Made by a program: the position numbers and the translations under genes
Part shown: positions 1 to 8,989 of the stretch, one piece after another
Layout: every line of letters begins with the position of its first letter
Numbering within the stretch: the first letter of the stretch is position 1
The notes under the pieces: model-generated
What the model saw: only the letters and a program-made list of their open reading frames with translations
Databases searched by the model: none
Told to the model about the DNA's origin: nothing
Assembly: GCA_035935465.1 (NCBI GenBank)
Contig: DASYXA010000022.1
Location: forward strand, 1-38,537
Length of the DNA stretch: 38,537 nt
Direction: 5' to 3'
From: UBA4735 sp035935465
GTDB taxonomy: Bacteria > Chloroflexota > Limnocylindria > P2-11E

Positions 1-282
1 CTCATCGCGCCCGGCAAGCCGGACCTCAGCCCGTTCGTCGTCTTCCACGACCTGCGTCCGCTCAGCGGCGGCGCGACGTATGCGGTCTGGCTCGTCGACG
101 CGGATGGCCACTGGGTCCGCGGCGCGACCTTCACGCCGGACGGCGAGACGATCCAGAGCGTCGACCTCACGGTGCCGGTGGACAGCTTCGCGCAGTGCGC
201 GGTGACGATCGAGATGTCAGCCGAGGGCAAGCGCACCGGCCCGCTCGTCATGCAATCGCGCATCGCGCCGCCGGGGCAATAG
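1..282 (+). CDS. Anti-sigma-K-like factor, C-terminal part (5' end outside window)
   Basis: Frame 1 is open from the window edge to TAG at 280-282 and gives 93 residues. The pattern of an aromatic/YAVWL strand, a D-G-H-W turn, a T-F-T-P-D-G-E strand and a final VTIE...GKRTGPLV strand resembles the extracytoplasmic C-terminal domain of RskA-type anti-sigma factors, which hold an ECF sigma factor at the membrane. The zinc-finger and membrane segment would lie upstream, outside the window. The gene converges on the phosphotransferase with 2 bp between the two stop codons. The family call rests on this partial domain only; another small secreted beta-sandwich protein is possible. Confidence 0.6.
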   Translation, partial: LIAPGKPDLSPFVVFHDLRPLSGGATYAVWLVDADGHWVRGATFTPDGETIQSVDLTVPVDSFAQCAVTIEMSAEGKRTGPLVMQSRIAPPGQ

Positions 283-284
283 CC

Positions 285-1055
285 CTAGCGACCCCGCGCG
301 AGCAGTCGCCTAAGCACACCGTCCCGCTCGAGGCCCTCGGCGTTTCGTTCCATCTGGCCGGGCGCGTCAAGTTCGTCGACGAGCTTTTGGAATCCCGGGT
401 CACCCGCCGCCGCCTCCGCCCGCGCGAAGTCGGCCGAGAATCGAAGCCGGCCCAGCAGCGTGTCGAGCAATTCGACCGGCGACAGATCGCCATAGTCGGC
501 GCAGAACGCACGCACGCGGCCCGCGCTCTCCTGAGGCGAGTAGCCCTCGAGATGCGGATGCAGCGGGATCCACATGTACGCGGACCAGGCCGCGTCCCAG
601 AGCCGAGTGCCGGGGCTCGCCATGTCCCAGTCGACCATCACATCGGGCCGCCGGGCCCGGAAGACGGCGTTGTACGGAGCCCAGTCGTTATGACAGATGA
701 TGTCGTGAGGTCCGGGCGCCGGCATGCGCCACGCCGCACCGGGCGGTGGGCTGAAGCCCTCGACCAGATCATGGAACCGCCGAAGGCCCCGGGCCGCAGC
801 CCTCATGCAATCAGGTGAGTAGATCCAGTCGGGGAACGGATCTGGCCAGCCAGGGACGGCCTCCCCGTCGACCCACGACAGCACCTCGCGACCGCGTTCA
901 TCAGTGCCCAGCGGACGAGGCGCCTCGAATCCGCGCTGCGCGAGGTACTCGAGCAGAGCGTGCACCGCTGGAGTCCAGTACCCGCCACGACGCCTGACTG
1001 TGGCGCCGACACGTACGGCTCCACTGATGTTGCCGCCGAGGGCGAGCTCCTCCAC
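285..1055 (-). CDS. Aminoglycoside phosphotransferase (APH)-family kinase-like protein
   Basis: The 256-residue protein has the APH/choline-kinase fold signature. The catalytic loop is ICHNDWAPYN (HxDxxxxN) near residues 118-127, followed by the metal-binding VDWDMASPGTRLWDAAW segment. The N-terminus (LGGNISGAVRVG...) matches the nucleotide-binding lobe of small phosphotransferases annotated as phosphotransferase-enzyme or trifolitoxin-immunity-like. The substrate is unknown: small-molecule antibiotics, sugars and amino alcohols are all known for this fold. The start is GTG at 1055 with no clear Shine-Dalgarno. A GACAAT box 6 nt upstream (1062-1067) suggests a leaderless transcript. The gene lies just beyond the groL terminator, so it is probably a separate unit. 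Confidence 0.8.
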   Translation of the reverse strand: MEELALGGNISGAVRVGATVRRRGGYWTPAVHALLEYLAQRGFEAPRPLGTDERGREVLSWVDGEAVPGWPDPFPDWIYSPDCMRAAARGLRRFHDLVEGFSPPPGAAWRMPAPGPHDIICHNDWAPYNAVFRARRPDVMVDWDMASPGTRLWDAAWSAYMWIPLHPHLEGYSPQESAGRVRAFCADYGDLSPVELLDTLLGRLRFSADFARAEAAAGDPGFQKLVDELDAPGQMERNAEGLERDGVLRRLLARGR

Positions 1056-1061
1056 GTCGCC

Positions 1062-1067
1062 ATTGTC
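1062..1067 (-). promoter_or_regulatory. Possible -10 box of a leaderless promoter (phosphotransferase)
   Basis: GACAAT on the minus strand lies 6 nt before the GTG start at 1055 and matches TATAAT at four positions. It lacks the TA start seen at the other leaderless boxes in this window, so it is the weakest of the set. No -35 element is evident. Confidence 0.3.
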
Positions 1068-1080
1068 GCCGCATGGAAAT

Positions 1081-1110
1081 GAAAGGGCCGGTCTTCCGAC
1101 CGGCCCTTTC
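1081..1110 (-). terminator. Intrinsic terminator after groL
   Basis: A perfect 13-bp inverted repeat (GAAAGGGCCGGTC / GACCGGCCCTTTC) with a 4-nt loop lies 25 bp past the groL stop. In the minus-strand transcript the stem ends in CCCUUUC followed by AUUUCC, a short U-rich tail. It separates the groE operon from the phosphotransferase gene. Confidence 0.85.
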
Positions 1111-1135
1111 AGACGCGTTGAGAAACGTGCGGCTG

Positions 1136-2767
<1,632 letters not shown>

Positions 2768-2783
2768 ATTTCTCTTCCTCTTC

Positions 2784-3098
2784 CTACGACTCGATGGTGG
2801 CGAGGATGTCCTTCTCGCTGAGGATCAGGAGCTCCTCGTCGTCGAGCTTGAACTCGGTGCCGGCGTACTTCTGGAACAGGACGCGGTCGCCTTCCTTGAG
2901 CTCGACCGGGATGCGCTTGCCGGTCTCAGGGTCGCGATCGCCCGGACCGACCGAGAGGACCTTGCCCTCCTGGGGCTTCTCCTTTGCGGTGTCCGGCAGA
3001 ACGAGCCCGCTCTTGGTCATCTCCTCGCGCTCGAGGGCTTTGATGACGACGCGGGAACCGAGCGGCTTGAGCTTGAGCTTCTCTGCGACTGCTGGCAT
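2784..3098 (-). CDS. groS: Co-chaperonin GroES (Hsp10)
   Basis: The 104-residue protein has the Hsp10 pattern: KLKPLGSRVVIK at the N-terminus, a mobile loop around EEMTKSGLVLPDTAKEKPQ (residues 25-43), then GKVLSVGPG and KEGDRVLFQKYAGTE. It caps the GroEL ring. The frame is open far upstream, but homology starts at MPAVAEKLKLKP. The ATG at 3098 has a clear GGAGGAG site 5 nt upstream. It is the first gene of the groES-groEL operon, with promoter and CIRCE about 70 bp upstream. Confidence 0.98.
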   Translation of the reverse strand: MPAVAEKLKLKPLGSRVVIKALEREEMTKSGLVLPDTAKEKPQEGKVLSVGPGDRDPETGKRIPVELKEGDRVLFQKYAGTEFKLDDEELLILSEKDILATIES

Positions 3099-3166
3099 GT
3101 GGCTCCTCCGTACCTTGTGCGTGTTTTTGGCCAGGCGAGGGCCGGGTTCGGGCTCCGCGAACGGAC

Positions 3167-3193
3167 TTAGCACTCCCCTGGCGCGACTGCTAA
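3167..3193 (-). promoter_or_regulatory. CIRCE operator (HrcA binding site) of groES-groEL
   Basis: TTAGCACTC at 3167-3175, a 9-nt spacer, and GACTGCTAA at 3185-3193 match the consensus TTAGCACTC-N9-GAGTGCTAA with one substitution in the second arm. It begins just downstream of the -10 box, so the transcription start falls in or at its edge, the usual place for HrcA repression of heat-shock genes. hrcA itself is not in the window. Confidence 0.95.
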
Positions 3194-3194
3194 G

Positions 3195-3224
3195 AGAGTA
3201 GGTTCGGCCCGGCCGGCCTGTCAA
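3195..3224 (-). promoter_or_regulatory. Housekeeping-type promoter of groES-groEL
   Basis: On the minus strand a perfect -35 TTGACA (3219-3224) is followed after 18 bp by TACTCT (3195-3200) as the -10. The CIRCE element starts 1 bp further on. The leader to groS is about 90 nt, in contrast to the leaderless genes nearby. Confidence 0.8.
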
Positions 3225-3275
3225 GCCGGGCCAAGCGGCCGAGCGAGCCCCAACGAGCGTGCGGCCCGGGTTCCG

Positions 3276-3281
3276 TATGGT
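3276..3281 (+). promoter_or_regulatory. -10 box of a putative leaderless promoter (enolase-superfamily gene)
   Basis: TATGGT lies 6 nt before the GTG start at 3288, so transcription would begin at or next to the start codon. No Shine-Dalgarno and no convincing -35 are present. Confidence 0.5.
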
Positions 3282-3287
3282 TGCGGC

Positions 3288-4409
3288 GTGAAGATCGACC
3301 GCCTCGAGACGTGGGTCCTCGAGGCTCAGGGCCAGGCGATCGAGTTCGGCGCCGGGACCTACTCGACGTTCAAGGCGATGGTCGTCGCGATCACGACCGA
3401 CGACGGGATCACCGGATGGGGCGAGTGCATCGCGCGCCGCGGGCCGAAGGTGCTCGACAGCGTCGTCCGCGAGCTCCTCTGGCCCGCGGTGAAGGGCCGC
3501 GACCCGCACGACGTCGAGGGCCTCTGGGACGAGCAGTTCGCGCTGCTGCGCCCATGGGGCCACTACCGCGGCTTCGTCCAGGAAGGCATGAGCGGGATCG
3601 ACCAAGCCCTCTGGGACATCCTCGCCCAGGCCCAGGGCATCCCGCTGTACAAGGCGCTCGGCGGGGCCGGCCGCGCGTCGGTGCCGGTGTACGGATCGAA
3701 GGTCTACACCGCCGATCCGGCCGCGATGGCAAAGCAGGCGCGGGAGCAGGTCGACGCCGGCCACACCGCGATCAAGATCCAGCTCGGGCGGAACGCCGCG
3801 CGCGACGGCTATCGCGGCGACATCGCGGTCACGAGGGCCATCCGCGAGGCCGTCGGCCCGGCGATCGACATCGGCGCGGACGTGAACAGCGCCTACGACG
3901 CCGCGACCGCGATCAAGGTCTGCCACGAGCTCGCCACGTACGACCTCTGGTTCCTCGAGGAGCCGGTCTTCCCCGACGACATCGACGGCTACGAGCTCAT
4001 CCGCCGCTCCCAGCCGATCCCGCTCGCGGCCGGCGAGTCCGAATTCGGTATCTTCGGGTTCCGCGAGCTGTTGAAGCGGCGGGCGATCGACATCGTGCAG
4101 CCGGACATCGCGCGGATCGGCGGGTTCACCGCGGCGAAGCGGCTCGGCGCGCTCGTCCACGCGCACAACGTGAAGTACGCGCCGCACACCGGGTTCTCGT
4201 GCGGGCTCGCGCAGCTCGCGTCGCTGCACCTGGCGGCCGCCGTTCCGAATCTGAGCCGCGTCGAGTGGATGTTCATCACCAACCCGCTCGCCGAGCTGTT
4301 CGAAGAGCCGCTGCCGCAACCACGGAACGGCGCCCTCGCGGTTCCGACGGGGCCGGGACTGGGGCTCACCGTCGACCGGAACAAGTTGGCCAAGTACCGG
4401 GTCGCATGA
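3288..4409 (+). CDS. Mandelate racemase/muconate lactonizing enzyme-family protein (enolase superfamily)
   Basis: The 373-residue protein has the two-domain enolase-superfamily layout: a capping domain at residues 1-125 and a modified TIM barrel after it. Three magnesium ligands are in place: D198 (GADVN), E224 (LEEPV) and E250 (AGES). The barrel also has H300 in APHTG and D273 in QPDIARIGG as a possible His-Asp dyad. The second-strand motif usually KxK reads K163-I-Q165, so the second lysine is replaced. Dehydratase, racemase or cycloisomerase activity on a sugar acid or related acid is likely, but the substrate cannot be named. The start is GTG with no ribosome site, consistent with leaderless translation. 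The Nudix gene follows with an ATGA overlap. Confidence 0.9.
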   Translation: MKIDRLETWVLEAQGQAIEFGAGTYSTFKAMVVAITTDDGITGWGECIARRGPKVLDSVVRELLWPAVKGRDPHDVEGLWDEQFALLRPWGHYRGFVQEGMSGIDQALWDILAQAQGIPLYKALGGAGRASVPVYGSKVYTADPAAMAKQAREQVDAGHTAIKIQLGRNAARDGYRGDIAVTRAIREAVGPAIDIGADVNSAYDAATAIKVCHELATYDLWFLEEPVFPDDIDGYELIRRSQPIPLAAGESEFGIFGFRELLKRRAIDIVQPDIARIGGFTAAKRLGALVHAHNVKYAPHTGFSCGLAQLASLHLAAAVPNLSRVEWMFITNPLAELFEEPLPQPRNGALAVPTGPGLGLTVDRNKLAKYRVA

Positions 4410-4945
4410 AGCCCTGGCGGGTCCTCGCGACGCGCGTCGTGCTCGAGCGGCCGCCGTGGCTCACCGTCGGCGAGCAGGACGTCGAGCTCCCGGACGGCAC
4501 GGTGCTGCGGGACTTCAACTGGATCGCGACGAGGCCGTTCGCCATCGTGGTGCCGATCCTCGACGACGACCGCACGATCCTCCTCCGCTCGTTCAAGCTC
4601 GGCGTCGGCTCGGTGTCGCTCTCGGTGCCCGCCGGATACCTCGAAGCGGGCGAGGAGCCGCTCGCCGCCGCGAAGCGCGAGCTCCTGGAGGAGACCGGGT
4701 ACGCGGCGTCCGAGTGGCTCGCCCTCGGCCGGTTCGTCGTGGACGGCAACTACGGCTCCGGTCACATGCACGCGTTCCTCGCGACGGGCGCACACCAGGT
4801 GCGCGAGCCGGAGAGCGGCGATGACGAGGAGCAGGAGCTGCTCCTCGTGCCGTTCAGCGACGCGCTTGCGAGGCTCCGCGCCGGCGAGGTCGCGCAGCAG
4901 TCGACCGCGGCGGCGCTCGGTCTGGCGGCGATCGCCCGCCGTTAG
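4406..4945 (+). CDS. Nudix hydrolase, ADP-ribose pyrophosphatase-like
   Basis: The 179-residue protein carries an exact Nudix box at residues 77-99: G-x5-E-x7-RELLEETGY, with the metal-binding REXXEE core. The 20-60 region (VELPDG..., FAIVVPILDDDRTILLRSFK) looks like the N-terminal part of ADP-sugar pyrophosphatases of the NudF type, which cleave ADP-ribose to AMP and ribose phosphate. The ATG overlaps the preceding stop as ATGA, so translation is probably coupled to the enolase-superfamily enzyme. The stop overlaps the convergent Rieske gene by 4 bp (TTAG). The exact nucleotide substrate is not determined. Confidence 0.9.
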   Translation: MKPWRVLATRVVLERPPWLTVGEQDVELPDGTVLRDFNWIATRPFAIVVPILDDDRTILLRSFKLGVGSVSLSVPAGYLEAGEEPLAAAKRELLEETGYAASEWLALGRFVVDGNYGSGHMHAFLATGAHQVREPESGDDEEQELLLVPFSDALARLRAGEVAQQSTAAALGLAAIARR

Positions 4946-5463
4946 TCCGCGATCTCGATCACCGCAGGGTCCCAGCGGTTGTCCGGCCGGTCGATGACGT
5001 TCAGCGGGTTCGTGTCCACCACCAGACCGGCCTCGGTCTCGGCGATGTGGAACAGCTGCAGTGGCTTCGGCGCGGGATCGCGGATCACGATCGCGGTCCG
5101 CTTGTCGTAGATCGATCCGTGGCACGGGCAGTGGAGCCGGTCCTCCGCCGGGTCGAACGGCACGGCGCAGCCCAGGTGGGTGCACTTCCGGTACGCGGCG
5201 ATGATCCCGCCGGGCGGGTGGAGCAGGAAGAAGCGGCCCTGGCGGAACAGGATCGGCGCGTCGTTCGACTCGGCGAACGCGGCGACCACCTGCGCCTTCG
5301 GGCCGACGTTGACCGGCACGCCGAGACCGACGATCCGGCGGACCTGCATGAACGGCACGAGCGAACCGGCGATCTCGGAGCCGGCGAGCGTCAGCGCGGC
5401 GACGAACCCGGAGCGGAGCAATCGGCGGCGGTCGAGGCTCGCGGCCGGACGGGTGCGCAGCAT
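4942..5463 (-). CDS. Rieske [2Fe-2S] protein, Tat-exported, stand-alone
   Basis: The 173-residue protein has both Rieske boxes: CTHLGC with C94/H96/C99 and CPCHGS with C112/C114/H115. A [2Fe-2S] cluster with two Cys and two His ligands is therefore expected. The N-terminus DRRRLLRSGF followed by a hydrophobic stretch to residue 38 is a Tat-like signal anchor, so the domain should sit outside the membrane. It resembles bc1/b6f Rieske subunits but has no cytochrome b gene beside it; a second Rieske gene is in the cta operon (12854-13339). The ATG at 5463 has an AGGAGGAGG site; a longer frame to 5514 exists but adds no recognisable sequence. It could serve another quinol or oxidase complex. Confidence 0.9.
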   Translation of the reverse strand: MLRTRPAASLDRRRLLRSGFVAALTLAGSEIAGSLVPFMQVRRIVGLGVPVNVGPKAQVVAAFAESNDAPILFRQGRFFLLHPPGGIIAAYRKCTHLGCAVPFDPAEDRLHCPCHGSIYDKRTAIVIRDPAPKPLQLFHIAETEAGLVVDTNPLNVIDRPDNRWDPAVIEIAD

Positions 5464-5537
5464 CGCCCTCCTCCTACGCGGTTGTAGTAGCCCGTGATGG
5501 GTAGGACGGTACACCGGTATCTGGCACAGTCCAGTCG

Positions 5538-6506
5538 ATGCTGCGGTTCATCGCGTACGCCCTGGTCGTGTCGGCATGCGGCACCGTGACGGCACCGGGT
5601 CCCACCGTCGCGCCGACTCCGGCTGCGCCCGCCGCGCTCCTGCTGGCACCGACCGAGGCCTGCGGCACGGTGAGGGCCTGGACCGCGCCGACCCCGACGC
5701 AGGCCGGCAGCCTCACCATCGGATCCGCGACCCACACGGTCAACGCGGGAACGAACCATGGCGCGACCGGCGTCACGGTGAAGGCCGGGGTCGACCGGTG
5801 CCTCTTCGGCGGGCTGGACGGGCAGCCGCAGCCCTACCACGGAGCGACGCCGATCGACTCGCCGTTCTGCGGCGCGGTGCTCGCGCTCAGGGCGGCGACC
5901 GCGAGCGCCGCGGGCTCGCTGACGCTCCTGCACTTCGCGTCGATCACGCTCCCCATCGCGCCGCGAGTCGATCTCGGGACGCCACGGCTCGGCGTGCGGC
6001 GGTGCATCACAGTCGGGGTCACCGAGCGTGGCGACGCCGAGGCACGGGGCCGTGCCGCGCCGTCGATCCTCGACCTCGAGTCGAACCTCTGGTGCGGCTC
6101 CGTCGGGAGCTACGCCGCCGGATCCTCGATCTCGATCGGGTCGAGGCGGTGGGAGATGGCCGCCGGCACGGCGTACGACACCGCCGGCCCGAACGGTCCG
6201 GATCGGACGAGCTCGGGCAAGCCGATGTGCCTGACGGCGGCGCTCGACGACGCGGGCAGGATCACGCGCTATCTGACGAGCGAGATGCCCCCGGGTGAGA
6301 CCGGCCTCGTCACCGGCTACACGCCGGCCACCGGGACCGCGCGGGGAACCCTGGTCTTCTATTACGCGTACGTGCGCGTGATCGCGGCCGGAGCCAGCCT
6401 GACGGACGTGAAGGTCGGTTCGCGCACCTGCGTGAAATTCGGGCTCGACCCGTCGGGCGACCGCGTGATCACCGGCAGCGCCGAATGCGGCGGGGTCGGA
6501 CTCTAG
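5538..6506 (+). CDS. Secreted lipoprotein of four internal repeats, function unknown
   Basis: I do not recognise the family. The 322-residue product starts with a lipoprotein signal peptide with lipobox VVSAC (C14). A Pro/Thr/Ala linker follows, then four units of about 65-75 residues. Each unit has a (C)G-x-V start, an A/S-G-S-L-T/S-I strand, and a G-x-x-x-C-[LIV] close: C42...C88, C111...C156, C186...C231, and G256...C298 where the first Cys is missing. The paired cysteines suggest one disulfide per unit in a small beta domain. It is transcribed away from the Rieske gene, and its end lies 3 bp from the convergent oxygenase gene. Confidence 0.7.
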   Translation: MLRFIAYALVVSACGTVTAPGPTVAPTPAAPAALLLAPTEACGTVRAWTAPTPTQAGSLTIGSATHTVNAGTNHGATGVTVKAGVDRCLFGGLDGQPQPYHGATPIDSPFCGAVLALRAATASAAGSLTLLHFASITLPIAPRVDLGTPRLGVRRCITVGVTERGDAEARGRAAPSILDLESNLWCGSVGSYAAGSSISIGSRRWEMAAGTAYDTAGPNGPDRTSSGKPMCLTAALDDAGRITRYLTSEMPPGETGLVTGYTPATGTARGTLVFYYAYVRVIAAGASLTDVKVGSRTCVKFGLDPSGDRVITGSAECGGVGL

Positions 6507-6509
6507 CGC

Positions 6510-7865
6510 CTAGGGGTTGAGCCGGGTCCCCTCGCCGGCCGGAGCAGGCACGTCGACGTCGACGACCCAGCGGACCGAGTTCGCGCACGGGCACGCGCCG
6601 CCGACGCGCGCGAGGCGCGGCATCGACTTCAGCGCGTTCTCGAGCGTGACCGTCCGGTTCGCGACACCGCGCTGCAGCTCGGCCCAGTGCTTCACGTCGA
6701 TCGACGCGAGATACGCCTCGGGCAGGTGATCGCGCACGTGCGCGATGTAGCGCTCCACGTCCTCGAACGTCGATCCATCGACGCCGATCAGCTGGAACGC
6801 GTGCTCGCCGCGCCGCCGGAAGAACCCGGCGTGCGGGAGCTTCAGCAGGTCCGCGTCCCACGACAGCCCGTCGATCGCCGACCGGTCCGCCTTGACCCGG
6901 CCGTAGAGGGCATCCGCGTCCTCGCGCGACAGCTGCGGGAAGCGCGCGCGGACGTGGCGCTGGTTGATGTCGTCGAGCATCCGATCGACCTCGGCGATGT
7001 ACTCGTCCTGCGCCACGCGGTTCGTCTTGTCCTTGAGCCCGAGCCGCACGTTCGTCGTGCCGCCGCGCTCGTCGCCGAACATCTCGAGCCCGCGCGGGAA
7101 CCACTTGCAGACCGCGCGCTGCATCGCCTGCATCGTGATGAGCGCCTCGGGCCGCGCCGCGGCCTCGGCCCACCGCCGCATCGGGATGACGCCGGCCGCA
7201 AGGTGGAACGCCTCCTCGCGCAGCATCGGCGGCATCGATGCGGCCATCGGCTGGTAGGCGTTCACCTTCTGCATCGTGAGCTGGTACTTCCCCACCCGGT
7301 CGATGAACGCGGCGAACACGACGTTGTCGACGAAGCTGTCGTACTCGAGGTTGAACGCGGCGAGCACGTGCGAGCCGGTCTTCATGGACAGGATCTCCTC
7401 GACCATGTCCTGCGGCTTCGTGTCGGTGACCGGGGACCAGTCGGCGCTGGTGAGCAGGTGGATCATCTGGTAGCCGTGGCGGAGCTCCTCGGCCATGACC
7501 CGGAGCACCCACGCCTGGTCCTGGGGGTCGCTCGCGCGGGCCAGCGTCGCCTGGTGCTGCTGGATCGAGCCGAACTCGGTCGAGGCCTGCGCGCGGATGA
7601 TCGCGAGCAGCTCCTCGGCGGCCTTCGGGTCCAGCTCCCGCGGGACGATCGCCTTCGGCTCGCCCTTCCGGTCGCCGACCTCGATCCGGTCCGGCATGTT
7701 CTGCTGGATCCGCGCGCAGAGGCAGAACGCGTCGTCCTTCGGGAAGTAGGTGTCCCACTGCTCGGCGAGCCGTGGGTAGTCCGGGAAGTTGTGCCGCTGC
7801 CAGTGGCCGACCGCCTCGTGGTACTGGCGCGGCAGCTGGTGCTGCAGGTCGGCCATCTCCGGCAC
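6510..7865 (-). CDS. BoxB/PaaA-like di-iron oxygenase subunit
   Basis: The 451-residue protein has a ferritin-like di-iron centre: E97 (STEFGS), E127-x-x-H130 (AEELRH), D/E candidates around 175-189, and E218-x-x-H221 (REEAFH). The segments DRVGKYQL and MLREEAFHLAAG resemble benzoyl-CoA 2,3-epoxidase component B (BoxB) more than the shorter PaaA. The length also fits BoxB (about 470 residues). Such enzymes epoxidise aryl-CoA thioesters. No reductase, CoA ligase or ring-cleavage gene is nearby, so partner and substrate are unknown. The ATG has a GGAGGT site. A perfect palindrome lies 12 bp upstream, and the upstream TetR gene probably regulates it. Four cysteines (C48, C50 and CPC near the C-terminus) are notable. 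Confidence 0.8.
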   Translation of the reverse strand: MPEMADLQHQLPRQYHEAVGHWQRHNFPDYPRLAEQWDTYFPKDDAFCLCARIQQNMPDRIEVGDRKGEPKAIVPRELDPKAAEELLAIIRAQASTEFGSIQQHQATLARASDPQDQAWVLRVMAEELRHGYQMIHLLTSADWSPVTDTKPQDMVEEILSMKTGSHVLAAFNLEYDSFVDNVVFAAFIDRVGKYQLTMQKVNAYQPMAASMPPMLREEAFHLAAGVIPMRRWAEAAARPEALITMQAMQRAVCKWFPRGLEMFGDERGGTTNVRLGLKDKTNRVAQDEYIAEVDRMLDDINQRHVRARFPQLSREDADALYGRVKADRSAIDGLSWDADLLKLPHAGFFRRRGEHAFQLIGVDGSTFEDVERYIAHVRDHLPEAYLASIDVKHWAELQRGVANRTVTLENALKSMPRLARVGGACPCANSVRWVVDVDVPAPAGEGTRLNP

Positions 7866-7876
7866 CTCCGTCCCGT

Positions 7877-7894
7877 ACTGACTAGTTAGTCAGT
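7877..7894. promoter_or_regulatory. Perfect 18-bp palindromic operator, probably for the adjacent TetR regulator
   Basis: ACTGACTA and TAGTCAGT are exact 8-bp inverted arms around a 2-bp centre, in the 29-bp gap between the tetR stop and the oxygenase start. AT-rich palindromes of this size are typical of TetR-family sites. A repressor bound here would block a promoter for the oxygenase gene while leaving tetR transcription from upstream. Confidence 0.8.
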
Positions 7895-8416
7895 TTATGC
7901 CCGGACGCCCCCGAGGGCCAGGGCCTGGAACGTCGCCGAGACCTGATCGACGGTCGAGCGGCCCGCGGGGCGGAACCACGTGTAGACCCAGAAGCACATG
8001 CCGAGGATCCCGAACGCCGCGACCGCCGGATCGGCCATCCGGAACGCGCCGCTCGCCATTCCGTCTCGCAGGACGCGCTCCAGAGCCCGGGCGATCTTCC
8101 GCTCGACGCGGATGACCGCCTTCAGGTGGCCGGGGCCGAGATGGCCCTTCTCCTGGAAGTAGACGGTGAAGAAGGACGGCCGCTCGGCGACCAGCCGCAC
8201 GAACGAGTCGACCATCCGGGCGAGCTTGCGGTCGGGCGTCTCGCTCGAGCGCTCGATGGCGGAGATGCTCGCGTCCGCGAGCGCGAGGGTCTGGGTCGAG
8301 ATCTGGAAGAGCAGCTCCTCCTTGTTCTCGACGTAGTAGTAGAAGGCAGCCTTCGTGAGGTCGAGGTGGCCGGTGACGTCCTCGACCGTCGTGCCGACGA
8401 AGCCGCGCTGCTGCAT
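7895..8416 (-). CDS. TetR-family transcriptional regulator (start uncertain, probably further upstream)
   Basis: The helix-turn-helix reads RGFVGTTVEDVTGHLDLTKAAFYYYVENKEEL, a clear TetR DNA-binding domain. A variable ligand-binding domain follows (VERKIARALERVLRDGMASGAF, then DPAVAAFGILGMCFWVYTWFRP). The first ATG (8416) lies inside the domain. The typical first helix (RRQAILDAGALL) is encoded in frame upstream at about 8417-8452, after a basic stretch. I find no ATG, GTG or TTG in frame upstream as far as I followed it, into the GNAT gene; a CTG at 8491 is the only candidate seen. Coordinates given use the ATG. It sits between the GNAT gene and the oxygenase on the same strand, and the palindrome at 7877-7894 is its likely operator. 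Confidence 0.85.
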   Translation of the reverse strand: MQQRGFVGTTVEDVTGHLDLTKAAFYYYVENKEELLFQISTQTLALADASISAIERSSETPDRKLARMVDSFVRLVAERPSFFTVYFQEKGHLGPGHLKAVIRVERKIARALERVLRDGMASGAFRMADPAVAAFGILGMCFWVYTWFRPAGRSTVDQVSATFQALALGGVRA

Positions 8417-8535
8417 CAGGAGCGCGCCCGCGTCGAGGATCGCCTGGCGGCGGGGGCCCGAGCGCGGCGCGGAGCGCGGACGGGCACGCAGGGTGCGGCC
8501 GTCGGGGCGCTTCGGCCTGAGCTTCTTCGCCGGCG

Positions 8536-8976
8536 CTACAGCCGCTTCTCCAGCGCCGTGACCGCGGCCGGGGTGAACCGCATGGCCTTCAGGAAACCGG
8601 CGATATCCGTGTCGGCGGCCGCGACCATCGTGCGGGCGATGTGCGCGCCCTGCCCGCGGAAGTGCGCGAGGAGCGCGTCCATGAGCGTGCGGCCGATGTC
8701 CCGGCCGCGCACGTCGGGATCGACGCCGAAGAACTCGATCCAGCCGGTCGGCTCCTCGAGCCCGAATTCCCCGCCCCGGACCTCACCCATCATGAAGCCC
8801 GCCACCTTGCCTGCGACCTCCGCGACCTGCGAGGACTCGGCGTCGCGACGGAGGTAGTAGCCGACGCGCTGCTCCCAGACCTCGGGCCGATACCGCTTGG
8901 TGATGCGTTCGTCGATCCGGGTGATGCCCTCGATGTCGAGCTCGGTCATCGGGCGGATGCGGACGGCGTCGGCCAT
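8536..8976 (-). CDS. GNAT-family N-acetyltransferase
   Basis: The 146-residue protein has GNAT motif A, VDPDVRGRDIGRTLMDALL, with the acetyl-CoA pyrophosphate loop R90-G-R-D-I-G95. An N-terminal VRIRPMTELDIEGITRID strand-helix and a final FLKAMRFTPAAVTALEKRL segment are also typical. The ExxG position before motif A (WIEFFGVDP) matches the family. The acceptor is unknown: protein N-termini, antibiotics or small amines are all possible. The ATG has no Shine-Dalgarno but is preceded by TATCCT 7 nt upstream, so it is probably leaderless. tetR follows on the same strand. Confidence 0.9.
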   Translation of the reverse strand: MADAVRIRPMTELDIEGITRIDERITKRYRPEVWEQRVGYYLRRDAESSQVAEVAGKVAGFMMGEVRGGEFGLEEPTGWIEFFGVDPDVRGRDIGRTLMDALLAHFRGQGAHIARTMVAAADTDIAGFLKAMRFTPAAVTALEKRL

Positions 8977-8983
8977 TTCGCGG

Positions 8984-8989
8984 AGGATA
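8984..8989 (-). promoter_or_regulatory. -10 box of a putative leaderless promoter (GNAT gene)
   Basis: TATCCT on the minus strand ends 7 nt before the ATG at 8976, so the transcript should start at or near the A of ATG. No clear -35 is present. Confidence 0.5.

Noticed and set aside
5464..5514. 17-codon N-terminal extension of the lone Rieske protein
   Set aside because: The ATG at 5463 has a strong AGGAGGAGG site and is followed at once by the Tat-type motif; the extension has neither.
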